Positions 1 to 8,395 of a stretch of 64,000 bases of DNA are shown piece after piece; within the stretch, counting starts at the first letter, position 1, and each line of letters opens with the position of its first letter. The notes below the pieces were generated by a model. It was not told the DNA's origin and did not search any database. It saw nothing but the letters and a program-made list of their open reading frames with translations. The stretch lies in assembly GCF_029688735.1 (NCBI RefSeq), contig NZ_JARULD010000005.1, positions 171,760-235,759 on the forward strand, read 5' to 3'. Source of the DNA: Qipengyuania flavescens. GTDB taxonomy: Bacteria > Pseudomonadota > Alphaproteobacteria > Sphingomonadales > Sphingomonadaceae. The position numbers were made by a program, and so were the translations under genes.

Positions 1-1049
1 CGGCGGTCGAGGTCGAGCGCGCCGAAGCCGACGTCCTCTTCGCCATGCCACCGCGCCGCGTGCTGACCTTCGGCCTGTTCGAGTTTTCGCTGGCAGTCGT
101 CGCCGTAGTTTTCGGTGCGGTCCAGCAGTTGGACTTCCTGATCGATTTCGACCTGTGGGATATCGACGAATGGCAGCAGCGGCTGGCAGGGCCGGGACAA
201 TATCTCGCCGGACTCGGCCCGCTCGCCCAGTTCGTCGGCATCGCGGCAGGGGTCGCGGCGCTCCTCGCGGTGGGAGTCACGACAGGGATAGTGCGCACGG
301 CCCTGCGCGAATGGGACTTCCTGCTGGAGCGCACCGAGACCGGACTGCGGCGCAGGCGTGGCCTCGTCACGCGGACCGATGTCGTCATGCCTATCCACCG
401 CGTGCAGGCCCTGCGGCTGAAAACGGGCTTCGTACGGCGGCTGTTCGGCTGGTACGGGCTGGGCGTCGTCAGCCTTGCCAGCGACAGCGCATCCGCCAAT
501 CACGAGGCTGCGCCGTTCGCGAAAATGCAGGAGATCGAGCCGATTGCAGCGACCACGGGTTTCGCCCTGCCGAGCGATGACATGAGCTGGAGCAGGCGCA
601 GCGCCAAGGCGAGCGTCGACGGCGCGCTGATCAACCTTGCCTTCATGGGCGCGATCGCCATGCCGGTGTGGCTGCTCTCTCCGCTGTGGTGGAGCGCGCT
701 GGTGCCGCTCGGCATCGGTGTATTGGGCGCGGTGCGCGAGTATTACCTCTACCGCTTCGACCGTCATTCTCTCGGCGACCGTTTCATCTATTCCCGCCAC
801 GGCTGGCTGGCCCCGAAAACCACCATCGGCTCGAGAGTCCGCTTGCAGTCGGTCGAGATCAGGCAGGGCCCGCTCGCGAAACTACGTGGTTATGCAGTCC
901 TGAAGCTCGGCCTTGCGGGCGGCACCTTCGAAGTCGAAGCGATGCCGGTCGAACAGGCGCGGCACTGGCGCAGCGCGATCCTCGACAGCATCGCCACCAC
1001 CGATTTCTCGCAGATGCTAGAACGCGAACCCTCAGGCGCGCAGGTCTGA
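1..1049 (+). CDS. PH-domain (YdbT/bPH2-type) membrane protein, 3' part
   Basis: The reading frame is open to the left edge of the window, so the true start lies upstream and only the C-terminal part is seen. Two hydrophobic segments (from about nucleotide 60 and about 220) precede a bacterial PH domain containing RTETGLRRRRGLVTR and MPIHRVQALRLK. A further hydrophobic pair follows, then a second PH-like repeat around SRVRLQSVEIRQGPLAKLRG. Alternation of membrane helices and bPH2 repeats is the layout of the YdbT family, whose members usually carry three such repeats; the first would be outside the window. The biochemical role of the family is poorly known. The last 18 bases overlap the end of the leftward acetyltransferase gene. 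I am confident of the family but not of a function. Confidence 0.8.
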   Translation, partial: AVEVERAEADVLFAMPPRRVLTFGLFEFSLAVVAVVFGAVQQLDFLIDFDLWDIDEWQQRLAGPGQYLAGLGPLAQFVGIAAGVAALLAVGVTTGIVRTALREWDFLLERTETGLRRRRGLVTRTDVVMPIHRVQALRLKTGFVRRLFGWYGLGVVSLASDSASANHEAAPFAKMQEIEPIAATTGFALPSDDMSWSRRSAKASVDGALINLAFMGAIAMPVWLLSPLWWSALVPLGIGVLGAVREYYLYRFDRHSLGDRFIYSRHGWLAPKTTIGSRVRLQSVEIRQGPLAKLRGYAVLKLGLAGGTFEVEAMPVEQARHWRSAILDSIATTDFSQMLEREPSGAQV

Positions 1050-1331
1050 CCACTCGGGATTGCGGCGGAAGGCGGCTTCGACATAGGAGCAGTCGGGCGC
1101 AATCTTGAAGCCTTGCTCGCGCGCATCGGCAATCAGCGCATCGACCAGCTTTCCGGCGATCCCCTTGCCGCGCATCTCGGGCGGGACGAAGGTGTGATTG
1201 GCATGGCGCACGCCGTCTTGCGTGACCCAGGTCAGTTCCGCCTGCCGTTCGACGCCCTCGAGGTCGACCGTATAGGCGCCTCGGCTTTCGTCGCCCTGCT
1301 TCTCGACGGTGATTTCGCTGCTCTGGCCCAT
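1032..1331 (-). CDS. Small GNAT-like N-acetyltransferase (YjdJ type)
   Basis: This 99-residue protein matches the short single-domain GNAT family (Acetyltransf_CG, YjdJ-like). The acetyl-CoA binding signature is visible near the middle as HTFVPPEMRGKGIAGKLVDA, followed by the helix ALIADAREQGFK and a conserved late segment with APDCSYV. The start MGQSSEITVE is preceded by a good ribosome-binding site (AAAGGA about 6 bases upstream). The same frame is open further upstream, but that extension runs antisense to the threonine aldolase gene and is rejected. The gene converges on the PH-domain gene with an 18-bp overlap. The substrate is unknown; small acetyltransferases of this type are thought to modify small molecules or proteins. 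Confidence 0.85.
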   Translation of the reverse strand: MGQSSEITVEKQGDESRGAYTVDLEGVERQAELTWVTQDGVRHANHTFVPPEMRGKGIAGKLVDALIADAREQGFKIAPDCSYVEAAFRRNPEWSDLRA

Positions 1332-1370
1332 GCATGAATTCCTTTCTGTGCAACCAATGCCTGCCTCGTT

Positions 1371-2378
1371 ATGCGCGTTCCCATGCAGTTCCTGTCCGAC
1401 AATGCCGCCAGCGTTCACCCTGCCGTGTGGGAGGCGATGCGCGCTGCCGACGAGCCGGACAGCCCCTATGACGGCGATGCGCTGAGTGGCGCGCTCGACG
1501 AAAAGCTCTCCGCGCTGTTCGAGCGCGAATGTGCGGGCCTGTGGGTAGCGACCGGTACGGCGGCCAACTGCCTCGCGCTCGCCACCATGGTGCAGCCTCA
1601 TGGCGGCGTGGTCTGCCACCGCGAAGCGCATATCGAGATGGACGAAGGCGGCGCGCCCGGCTTCTTTCTCCACGGTGCGAAACTGTTGCTGGCGGAAGGC
1701 GAAGGCGCGAAGCTGACGCCCGAAAGTATCCGCGCGGTGATCGATCCGATTCGCGACGATGTGCACCAGGTCCAGCCGCACGCGATTTCGATTACGCAGG
1801 CCAGCGAATACGGCCGCAGCTACCGCGTGGACGAGGTCGCCGCGATTGCCGCGCTGGCGAAGGAGCGCGGGCTCGGCCTGCATATGGACGGCGCGCGCTT
1901 CGGCAATGCCGCGGCTTTCCTCGATTGCAGCGCCGCGGATGCCGCCGGGCCGGTCGACGCGCTCAGCTTCGGCTTCGTGAAGAACGGCGCGATGAGCGCG
2001 GAGGCGATCGTGTTCTTCGATCCAGAGGCCGCCGATATCGCGCGCTATCGCCGCAAGCGGGCAGGGCATTTGCAGTCCAAGGGCCGCTTCCTCGCCGCGC
2101 AGGTCCATGCGATGCTGCAAGACGACCGCTGGCTCGCCAATGCGCGCTCCGCCAATGCCGCCGCCGCAGAGATCGCCGGGGCGTGCGGCGAGCGCCTGAT
2201 GCATCCGGTCGAGGCGAACGAACTGTTCGTGCGCTGCTCCGCTGCCGAGCGTGATGCGCTGCGCGAACAGGGCTTCGGTTTCTATGACTGGGGCGCGGAT
2301 GCCGCCCGCTTCGTGACCGCCTGGAATACGCGCGAAGAAGATGCACGGGCACTGTCGAAAGCTATCGCCGAGCTATGA
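1371..2378 (+). CDS. Threonine aldolase / beta-eliminating lyase family protein
   Basis: This is a PLP-dependent fold-type I enzyme of 335 residues, the usual length for low-specificity threonine aldolases, which split L-threonine or allo-threonine into glycine and acetaldehyde. Recognisable segments are the N-terminal FLSDNAASVHPAVWEAM, the PLP region WVATGTAANCLALA, the aspartate-containing GLGLHMDGARFGNAAA, and the probable Schiff-base lysine in LSFGFVKNGAMSAEA. An alternative start four codons downstream (MQFLSDN) would match the family's usual N-terminus better, because no clear ribosome-binding site precedes either ATG. The stop overlaps the start of the following EamA transporter by four bases (ATGA), so the two are translationally coupled. 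The exact substrate is inferred from the family only. Confidence 0.85.
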   Translation: MRVPMQFLSDNAASVHPAVWEAMRAADEPDSPYDGDALSGALDEKLSALFERECAGLWVATGTAANCLALATMVQPHGGVVCHREAHIEMDEGGAPGFFLHGAKLLLAEGEGAKLTPESIRAVIDPIRDDVHQVQPHAISITQASEYGRSYRVDEVAAIAALAKERGLGLHMDGARFGNAAAFLDCSAADAAGPVDALSFGFVKNGAMSAEAIVFFDPEAADIARYRRKRAGHLQSKGRFLAAQVHAMLQDDRWLANARSANAAAAEIAGACGERLMHPVEANELFVRCSAAERDALREQGFGFYDWGADAARFVTAWNTREEDARALSKAIAEL

Positions 2379-3310
2379 CGCCAAGCGAGAGCCTGTTCAC
2401 CCCGCGCAACTTCGGGGCCTTCCTGCTCGTCAGCGTGATCTGGGGCGGGACCTGGCTGGTCATCCGCGACCAGATTTCAAGCGTCCCGCCCGCATGGTCG
2501 ATCACCTATCGCTTCATCGTCGCCGCGCTCGGCATGTTCGCGCTGGCCAAGTTGCGCGGCGAGAGCCTTCGTGTCGCAGCTGGCGGATGGCGCTGGGTTG
2601 TCGCTCTGGCGCTGTTCCAGTTCTCGCTCAATTTCGGCTTCGTCTACAATGCGGAGCGGTTCATTACTTCGGGGCTGGTCGCGGTGATGTTTGCGTTGCT
2701 GGTGGTGCCGAACGCCGTGCTGGGGCGGCTATTTCTCGGCCAGCCGATCAGCCGCGAATTCGTGCTGGGTTCGGCAATTGCCGCTGTCGGCGTGGCGATG
2801 CTGTTCGCGCAGGAATATCGCGCCTCTCCCGCCACGCTCGGCGAAGTGCTGACCGGCGCGGCGCTGACGGTCGGTGGCATCCTCGCCGCGAGCGCTGCCA
2901 ATATCGTGCAGGCGATGGAGGGGGCGAAACGCCAGCCGCTGCTCACGCTATTGGCTTGGGCCATGCTGGTCGGTGTAGCGATCAATGCAGTGTTTGCGTT
3001 GGTCGTGTCGGGCCCGCCGGTGTTCGACGAACGTCCGGCCTATACGCTCGGCATCCTCTATCTCGGCCTCGCCGGATCGGTGGTGACCTTCCCGCTCTAT
3101 TACGGCCTCGTTCGCAAGGTCGGCGCAGGCAAGGCGGCCTACAGCTCGGTAATCGTGCCGGTTGTGGCAATGATCCTATCGACCTTGTTCGAGGGCTTCG
3201 TTTGGGGCCCGCTCCCCGCAGCAGGTGCGGCGATCACTCTGACCGGGATGATCGTGGCCATGAGGGGTCGCGCCGCGCCTCCGCCTCGGCGTGCTACTCC
3301 CGAGCTGTAA
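2375..3310 (+). CDS. DMT-superfamily EamA-type transporter
   Basis: This 311-residue protein is composed almost wholly of hydrophobic segments and fits the ten-helix, two-repeat EamA/RhaT family of small-molecule exporters. The N-terminal repeat begins FLLVSVIWGGTWLVIRDQIS, typical of the family, and the second repeat begins near LLTLLAWAMLVGVAINA with GLAGSVVTFPLYYGLVRKVG. A short basic tail follows the last helix. The start codon overlaps the threonine aldolase stop (ATGA), so the two genes form an operon. Export of an amino acid or related metabolite would be consistent with that partner, but this is inference. A hairpin repeat element begins directly after the stop codon. Confidence 0.88.
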   Translation: MTPSESLFTPRNFGAFLLVSVIWGGTWLVIRDQISSVPPAWSITYRFIVAALGMFALAKLRGESLRVAAGGWRWVVALALFQFSLNFGFVYNAERFITSGLVAVMFALLVVPNAVLGRLFLGQPISREFVLGSAIAAVGVAMLFAQEYRASPATLGEVLTGAALTVGGILAASAANIVQAMEGAKRQPLLTLLAWAMLVGVAINAVFALVVSGPPVFDERPAYTLGILYLGLAGSVVTFPLYYGLVRKVGAGKAAYSSVIVPVVAMILSTLFEGFVWGPLPAAGAAITLTGMIVAMRGRAAPPPRRATPEL

Positions 3311-3451
3311 TTTGCTGGGTGCGGTCAGGACATCCGTCCTGACCTTGCTGTTCCATCCCACGCCCCCTCCCGGCCACCCATAGAATACCGTGCCGTGGGT
3401 GGCCGGGAGGGGGCGTGGGATGGAACAGGGCGCAGCGGCTGACAAAGTCAG
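3311..3451. repeat. Three-hairpin intergenic element, copy A
   Basis: Starting at the stop of the EamA gene there is a 9-bp hairpin (3323-3331 with 3336-3344, loop ATCC). A perfect 30-bp inverted repeat follows (3350-3379 with 3397-3426) around the 17-nt loop ATAGAATACCGTGCCGT. A small hairpin CTGAC-AAA-GTCAG (3439-3451) then touches the stop of the leftward SDR gene. A related element lies at 30262-30403. The two share the leading TGCGGTCAGGACATCCGTCC, while the big stem differs with compensating changes and the loop is inverted. There is no U-tract, so a classical terminator is not evident, although the position between convergent genes would suit one. Confidence 0.9.
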
Positions 3452-4239
3452 TCGCGACTAGACGCCACAATAGAAGCGAGACCTTCCCGGAAAGTCGGGT
3501 ATTCCGGCTGCCAACCCAGCACCCGTTTCGCCTTGCCGTTCGCCACCCGGCGGTTCTCGGCATAGAAACCGCGCGCCATTGACGACAGGTCGGCCTCGTC
3601 CATCGTCTGAAGCGGCGGTGGATCGACCCCGAGCAGGCGAAATGCTTCCTCGATCACTGCATTCTGGCTGGTCGGCAGATCGTCGGCGAGATTGTAGGCG
3701 CCGGGCGGTGCGTGGGTCTCGACGGCAGCGACCACGCCGCTCACGATATCGTCGACGTGTACGCGGCTGAAGACCTGCCCCGGCAGATCGATCCGGTGGG
3801 CCTTGCCATCGCCTATGCGATCGAAAGCACTGCGTCCCGGCCCGTAGATCCCCGGCAGGCGGAAGACCCGCGCGTCCATTTCCAGCCAGCGCGCATCGCA
3901 GTCGCTGCGCGCGGTTCGCCGCCCGCCGCCGGTCGGGGTTGCCTCGTCCACCCACGCGCCTTGCCAGTCGCCATAAACGCCGGTCGAGGAAAGGTAGCCC
4001 AGCCATTTGTCGCCCAGCGCAGAGCCATAGCGGTCCAGCACCGGATCGCTGCCATCGAACGGCGGGACGGAACTCACAACATGGCTCGATGCGGCCAGCG
4101 CGGAAAGCACGGCAGGCTCGTCATCGAAGGCGATCGTCCCGTCGCTTCCGGTAGCCTCGACTGACCAGCCGGCGGTGCTCAGCGCTTGCGCGATCCGTTT
4201 GGCCGTGTAGCCGAGGCCGAAGATGAACATTTGTGGCAT
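3448..4239 (-). CDS. NAD(P)-dependent atypical SDR / epimerase family protein
   Basis: This 263-residue protein has a Rossmann start (MFIFGLGYTAKRIAQAL) that departs from classical GxxGxxG spacing, as in the YeeZ-like atypical extended SDRs. Further SDR features are LSSTGVYGDWQGAWVDE, which carries the YG-type active-site region without a clear YxxxK, the segment RLPGIYGPGRSAFD, and RVHVDDIV near the middle. The C-terminal GWQPEYPTFREGLASI is typical of nucleotide-sugar epimerase relatives. The substrate is unknown. The gene is divergent from aminopeptidase N (42-bp gap) and convergent with the EamA gene across the hairpin element. The start could be the first methionine or the one three codons later (MFIFGLG). 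Confidence 0.8.
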   Translation of the reverse strand: MPQMFIFGLGYTAKRIAQALSTAGWSVEATGSDGTIAFDDEPAVLSALAASSHVVSSVPPFDGSDPVLDRYGSALGDKWLGYLSSTGVYGDWQGAWVDEATPTGGGRRTARSDCDARWLEMDARVFRLPGIYGPGRSAFDRIGDGKAHRIDLPGQVFSRVHVDDIVSGVVAAVETHAPPGAYNLADDLPTSQNAVIEEAFRLLGVDPPPLQTMDEADLSSMARGFYAENRRVANGKAKRVLGWQPEYPTFREGLASIVASSRD

Positions 4240-4281
4240 CGGGGCGTATTACCCGAAGACACGCAAAAGCACAGGATTTCC

Positions 4282-6933
4282 ATGGATATCGCCCGCACCC
4301 CCGCCACGCCCGAAGGCAATGTCGCAATGGCCGATGCGGCTCCCGAACCGCATGAGCCCGCGACCATCCGGCGCGAGGATTACGCGCCGTTCCCGTGGCT
4401 GGTGACCGAAACGCGGCTCGATTTCGAACTCGGGCTCGAGGGGACACGGGTAACCGCGACCCTCTCGGTAGCGCGCAATCCCGACGCCGAAGCCTCGCCC
4501 ACGATTCGGCTCAACGGCGACGGGCTGGAGCTGGTTTCTCTGACCTGCGACGGTGCCGAATGCGCCGGCCACACGATGGATGGTGACGATCTGGTCGTAA
4601 CGCTCGAGGGTAGCAAGCACACGATCGAGATCGTCACCGAGATCGATCCTTCGGCCAATTCGCAGCTGATGGGCCTCTACGCCTCGAACGGCATGCTCTG
4701 CACGCAATGCGAGGCCGAGGGTTTCCGCCGCATCACCTTCTTCCCCGACCGCCCCGACGTGCTCAGCACTTATACCGTTCGCATGCGCGGCTCGAAGGCG
4801 CAGTTCCCGGTGCTTCTGTGCAACGGCAACCGCGTGGACACCGGCGAGGATGGCGAGCAGCACTGGGCCGAATGGCACGATCCCTGGCCCAAGCCTTCCT
4901 ACCTCTTCGCGCTGGTCGCCGGCGATCTGGTGGCGCGGACCGACAGTTTCACGACCATGGGCGGTCGCGAGGTCGAACTTAACGTCTATGTCCGCGACGG
5001 CGATCTGGAACGCACCGCGCATGCCATGGAGAGCCTCAAGCGCTCGATGAAATGGGACGAGGAGGTGTTCGGCCGTGAATACGACCTCGACCTGTTCAAC
5101 ATCGTCGCGGTGAGCGATTTCAACATGGGTGCGATGGAGAACAAAGGCCTCAACGTCTTCAATACGAAATACGTCCTCGCCGACCCGGAGACCGCAACCG
5201 ACGGCGATTTCGACGGCATCGAAGGCGTGATCGGCCACGAGTACTTTCACAACTGGTCGGGCAATCGCATCACCTGCCGCGACTGGTTCCAGCTGAGCTT
5301 GAAGGAAGGCTTCACCGTGTTGCGCGACCAGCTGTTCAGCGCCGACATGGGCAGCGCGCCGGTCAAGCGGATCGAGGATGTGCGCATCCTGCGCAGCGTG
5401 CAGTTCCCCGAGGATTCCGGTCCGCTGGCGCACCCGATCCGCCCCGATTCCTATCGCGAGATCAACAACTTCTACACCTCGACCGTCTATAACAAGGGTG
5501 CGGAGGTCATCCGCATGATGCGGACGATGGCGGGCGAAGAGCATTTCCGGCAGGGCACCGATCTCTATTTCGAGCGCCACGACGGCGAGGCGGCGACCTG
5601 CGAAGATTTTGTCAGCTCGATCGAAGAGGGGGCCGGTCTCGATCTAAAGCAATTTCGCCTGTGGTATTCGCAGGCGGGTACTCCCAAGGTGACGGCCGAG
5701 TTGCAGCACGAGGGGCAGACGGCCAAGCTTACGCTCTCGCAGGTTGTGCCGCCGACGCCTGGCCAGCCGGACAAGCAGCCCATGCCGATCCCGCTCAAGG
5801 TCGCGCTGTTCGACCGCGAGACGGGCAAGCATTCGGGTGAGGAGCTGGTCGTGCTCGATTCGGCGAAGGCGGAGTTCGAGTTCGAAGGTTTCGAGCACAA
5901 GCCAGTGCTTTCGATCAACCGGACTTTCTCTGCGCCGGTAACAGTCGAGCGCGACATCCCGCGCGAAGATCTGGTGTTCCTCGCCGCTCATGACGACGAT
6001 TCCTTCGCCCGCTACGAGGCGATGCAGGAGCTGATGACTGGCCACCTGGTCGCGGCAGCGGGCGGCGGACTGGAGGAGCAAAATCGCGAGGCGGCCGTGG
6101 CCGACATTGCCGAAGCGATGCGTGCTGTGCTGGTGGACGAAAGGCTCGACGACCTGATGCGGGGCGAGCTGATGCTGCTGCCGAGCCAGACCTATCTCGC
6201 CGAGCAAATGCTGGTTGCCGATCCGGCTCGCATCCATGCAGAGCGCGAAGAGCTCAAGCGCGAGTTGGGCAAGCGATTGCAAAGCGAAATGCACCGTCTG
6301 TACGAGCGGGCGGAGCAACTACCGTATTCGCTCGATCTGGCGGCGAAAGGTGCGCGCAAGGTCAAGACCCAAGTGCTGACCTATGCCGCTGCAAGCGATC
6401 CGGCGAAAGCGGTCGAGCTGGCGGCGCACCAGTATGACCGTGCCGACAACATGACCGACCGGCAGGGGGCGCTGATGGTGCTGGCCGGGACCGACAGCGC
6501 CGAGCGCACTGCGCGGCTGCTCGATTTCTACAACCGCTTCCAGGGCAATGCGCTGGTGATCGACAAGTGGTTCGCGCTGCAGGCCTCCTCGCTCCATCCC
6601 AATGCGATCGAGCATGTGAAGGCGCTGGCCGACCATCCCGATTTCACCCTGAAGAACCCCAACCGCGTCCGCTCGCTCTACATGGCGTTCGCAGCCAATC
6701 CACAAGCCTTCCACGCCGAAGATGGCGAAGGTTATCGCATTATCGCCGACCTGATCCTCGCACTCGACCCGATCAATCCGCAGACGGCGGCACGCTTCGT
6801 GCCGCCGCTTGGCCGTTGGCGGCGGATCGAGCCCGGACGCGCCGCGCTGATGCGCGAGCAGCTAGAGCGGATCGCCGCTGCACCCAAGTTGTCGCGGGAC
6901 ACATACGAGCAGGTGAGCCGCTCGCTTGGCTGA
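4282..6933 (+). CDS. pepN: Aminopeptidase N (M1 family)
   Basis: An 883-residue M1 zinc metallopeptidase that removes N-terminal residues from peptides in the cytoplasm. The substrate-recognition motif GAMEN is at residues about 283-287 and the zinc site HEYFH at about 319-323, followed by the third-ligand region LKEGFTVLRDQLFS. Length and the C-terminal helical half (DUF3458-type, ending near [13 protein letters not shown]) match the E. coli PepN type. I chose ATG 4282 (MDIARTPATPEG), preceded by AGGA, over an upstream in-frame ATG that would overlap the divergent SDR gene. The final bases overlap the TTG start of the downstream pgeF gene, so the two are probably cotranscribed. Confidence 0.95.
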   Translation: MDIARTPATPEGNVAMADAAPEPHEPATIRREDYAPFPWLVTETRLDFELGLEGTRVTATLSVARNPDAEASPTIRLNGDGLELVSLTCDGAECAGHTMDGDDLVVTLEGSKHTIEIVTEIDPSANSQLMGLYASNGMLCTQCEAEGFRRITFFPDRPDVLSTYTVRMRGSKAQFPVLLCNGNRVDTGEDGEQHWAEWHDPWPKPSYLFALVAGDLVARTDSFTTMGGREVELNVYVRDGDLERTAHAMESLKRSMKWDEEVFGREYDLDLFNIVAVSDFNMGAMENKGLNVFNTKYVLADPETATDGDFDGIEGVIGHEYFHNWSGNRITCRDWFQLSLKEGFTVLRDQLFSADMGSAPVKRIEDVRILRSVQFPEDSGPLAHPIRPDSYREINNFYTSTVYNKGAEVIRMMRTMAGEEHFRQGTDLYFERHDGEAATCEDFVSSIEEGAGLDLKQFRLWYSQAGTPKVTAELQHEGQTAKLTLSQVVPPTPGQPDKQPMPIPLKVALFDRETGKHSGEELVVLDSAKAEFEFEGFEHKPVLSINRTFSAPVTVERDIPREDLVFLAAHDDDSFARYEAMQELMTGHLVAAAGGGLEEQNREAAVADIAEAMRAVLVDERLDDLMRGELMLLPSQTYLAEQMLVADPARIHAEREELKRELGKRLQSEMHRLYERAEQLPYSLDLAAKGARKVKTQVLTYAAASDPAKAVELAAHQYDRADNMTDRQGALMVLAGTDSAERTARLLDFYNRFQGNALVIDKWFALQASSLHPNAIEHVKALADHPDFTLKNPNRVRSLYMAFAANPQAFHAEDGEGYRIIADLILALDPINPQTAARFVPPLGRWRRIEPGRAALMREQLERIAAAPKLSRDTYEQVSRSLG

Positions 6934-7588
6934 GGCCCTTCGATCGAACCTGCTGAAGGAGATTCCGCACGCCTTTTCGGCACGCGCGCCGCTCGATCTA
7001 CAGGAGATTCTGCCGGACAGCGTGCTTGTGCGTGTAAAGCAGGTCCATTCGCCGGAAGCGGTGTTCGCAACGGAGGCCATGGCGGCACCGCTTGAGGCCG
7101 ATGCGCTCGTCACCGACCGGCCGGGTTTGCTGCTCGGCATCGTCACCGCCGATTGCGCGCCGGTTTTGCTGGTGGACGAACAGGCGGGCATCGTCGGGGC
7201 TGCACATGTAGGCTGGCGCGGTGCAGTGTCCGGCGTACTCGAAAATACGGTAGCGGCGATGGCGCGATTGGGAAGCGATCCGGCCGATATCCGCGCTGCG
7301 ATCGGGCCGACGATCGCGCAGGCCAGCTATGAGGTAGATGAAGTGTTCCGGGCGAAATTCACGGAGGCCGACGACCGATTCTTCGTGTCGGGGCGCAAGG
7401 GCCATTGGCAATTCGATCTGCCCGGTTTTGCCGCCCATCGTCTCGCTCTGGCGGGGGTCAAGCAGGTGGATGATCTGAAAGAGGACACCTACGGCCAGCC
7501 CGATCGCTTCCACTCGTTCCGCCGGGCCAGCCATCAGGGTGAGAATACGACAGGCCGACAGCTCAGTGTCATCGGCCTGCCACACTGA
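6926..7588 (+). CDS. pgeF: Peptidoglycan editing factor PgeF (laccase-domain, YfiH family)
   Basis: A 220-residue member of the Cu-oxidase_4/YfiH family. E. coli YfiH was described as correcting mis-incorporated amino acids in peptidoglycan precursors, and other members were reported as polyphenol oxidases or purine-acting enzymes. Conserved segments are [10 protein letters not shown], the metal-ligand region [20 protein letters not shown] followed by HVGWRG, and the late [18 protein letters not shown]. The start is a TTG eight bases inside the pepN end, with AGGTGAG upstream; no in-frame ATG or GTG lies near the expected N-terminus. The protein is somewhat shorter than many homologues because the N-terminal region is compact. 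It is probably in an operon with pepN. Confidence 0.85.
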   Translation: MAEALRSNLLKEIPHAFSARAPLDLQEILPDSVLVRVKQVHSPEAVFATEAMAAPLEADALVTDRPGLLLGIVTADCAPVLLVDEQAGIVGAAHVGWRGAVSGVLENTVAAMARLGSDPADIRAAIGPTIAQASYEVDEVFRAKFTEADDRFFVSGRKGHWQFDLPGFAAHRLALAGVKQVDDLKEDTYGQPDRFHSFRRASHQGENTTGRQLSVIGLPH

Positions 7589-7624
7589 ATGCGCCACGTG
7601 CCACGAAGCTTGCCAAAATCGCGG

Positions 7625-7652
7625 TTGGCAAGGCAGCGCTGACCCGCTAGAG
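7625..7652 (+). promoter_or_regulatory. Candidate sigma70-type promoter of petABC
   Basis: TTGGCA (7625-7630), a 16-bp spacer and CTAGAG (7647-7652) resemble a housekeeping promoter with a GC-rich discriminator. It would give a leader of about 140 bases before petA. The same TTGGNA-16-CTAGAG layout occurs before pheS. An 8-bp inverted repeat CTTGCCAA/TTGGCAAG (7609-7616, 7625-7632) overlaps the -35 and could be a pgeF terminator stem or an operator. This is a pattern match only. Confidence 0.45.
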
Positions 7653-7799
7653 GCCCCTCCAAACCGGCTTGCCGGGGGCTTTCGTGCAGGTATCTCTCAG
7701 ACGAGCCGATCGAGCTCTCCGCAGCGCCGGAAACAATCGCAAACGCACTGTGCGGGTGACCCGCCGGTGCATCGACAAGGCAGGCAAGGCATAGCGCTG

Positions 7800-8372
7800 A
7801 TGGCAGACACGGCTGCAACCGCAACACCCGAAACCGCAGACGAAACCGGCGACGGCATCCGTCGCCGCGATTTCATCGACATCGCTGCCGTGAGCGCCGC
7901 CGGCGTCGGCGGTCTGGCGGTGCTCTATCCGCTCATCAGCCAGATGGCGCCGTCGAAGGACGTGCTCGCTGCGAGCACGACCGAGGTCGATGTCTCGGCG
8001 ATCCAGCCAGGGCAGGCGATCAAGGCCGTGTTCCGCAAGCAGCCGCTGTTCGTGCGCCGCCTGACGCCCGCCGAAGTCCAGGAAGCGAACGCCACGCCCG
8101 TCGGTGCGCTGCGTGATCCGCAGACCCTCGCCGAGCGTACGCAGGAAGGGCATCAGGACATGCTCGTGACCATGGGTGTCTGCACCCACCTCGGCTGCGT
8201 CCCGCTGGGTGCTGCCGAAGGCGAGGTCAAGGGCGAGTTCGGCGGATATTTCTGCCCCTGCCACGGGTCGCACTACGATACTGCCGGGCGCATCCGGAAG
8301 GGACCGGCGCCGACCAACCTCGAAGTGCCGGAATATACCTTCACCTCCGACACCACCATCCAGGTCGGCTGA
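7800..8372 (+). CDS. petA: Ubiquinol-cytochrome c reductase Rieske iron-sulfur subunit
   Basis: A 190-residue Rieske protein of the cytochrome bc1 complex, which passes electrons from ubiquinol to cytochrome c1 at the periplasmic face. The N-terminus has a twin-arginine signal ([13 protein letters not shown]) leading into a single membrane anchor. The 2Fe-2S cluster ligands are visible as CTHLGC (Cys128, His130, with Cys133 in the disulfide) and CPCHGSHYD (Cys152, Cys154 disulfide, His155). I chose ATG 7800 ([11 protein letters not shown]); the frame is open upstream but that extension lacks family features. It is the first gene of petABC, followed after 23 bases by petB. Transcription probably starts from the candidate promoter near 7640. 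Confidence 0.96.
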   Translation: MADTAATATPETADETGDGIRRRDFIDIAAVSAAGVGGLAVLYPLISQMAPSKDVLAASTTEVDVSAIQPGQAIKAVFRKQPLFVRRLTPAEVQEANATPVGALRDPQTLAERTQEGHQDMLVTMGVCTHLGCVPLGAAEGEVKGEFGGYFCPCHGSHYDTAGRIRKGPAPTNLEVPEYTFTSDTTIQVG

Positions 8373-8395
8373 GCCAAGAGACGAGAGATACGATC

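Noticed and set aside
1332..2204. Upstream extension of the acetyltransferase frame
   Set aside because: The extension is antisense to threonine aldolase, while a good ribosome-binding site sits before the internal methionine at 1331.
4249..5580. Long open frame antisense to pepN
   Set aside because: High-GC genomes give long antisense frames. The sense strand encodes the complete aminopeptidase with all motifs, and the antisense product has no family features, signal or ribosome-binding site.
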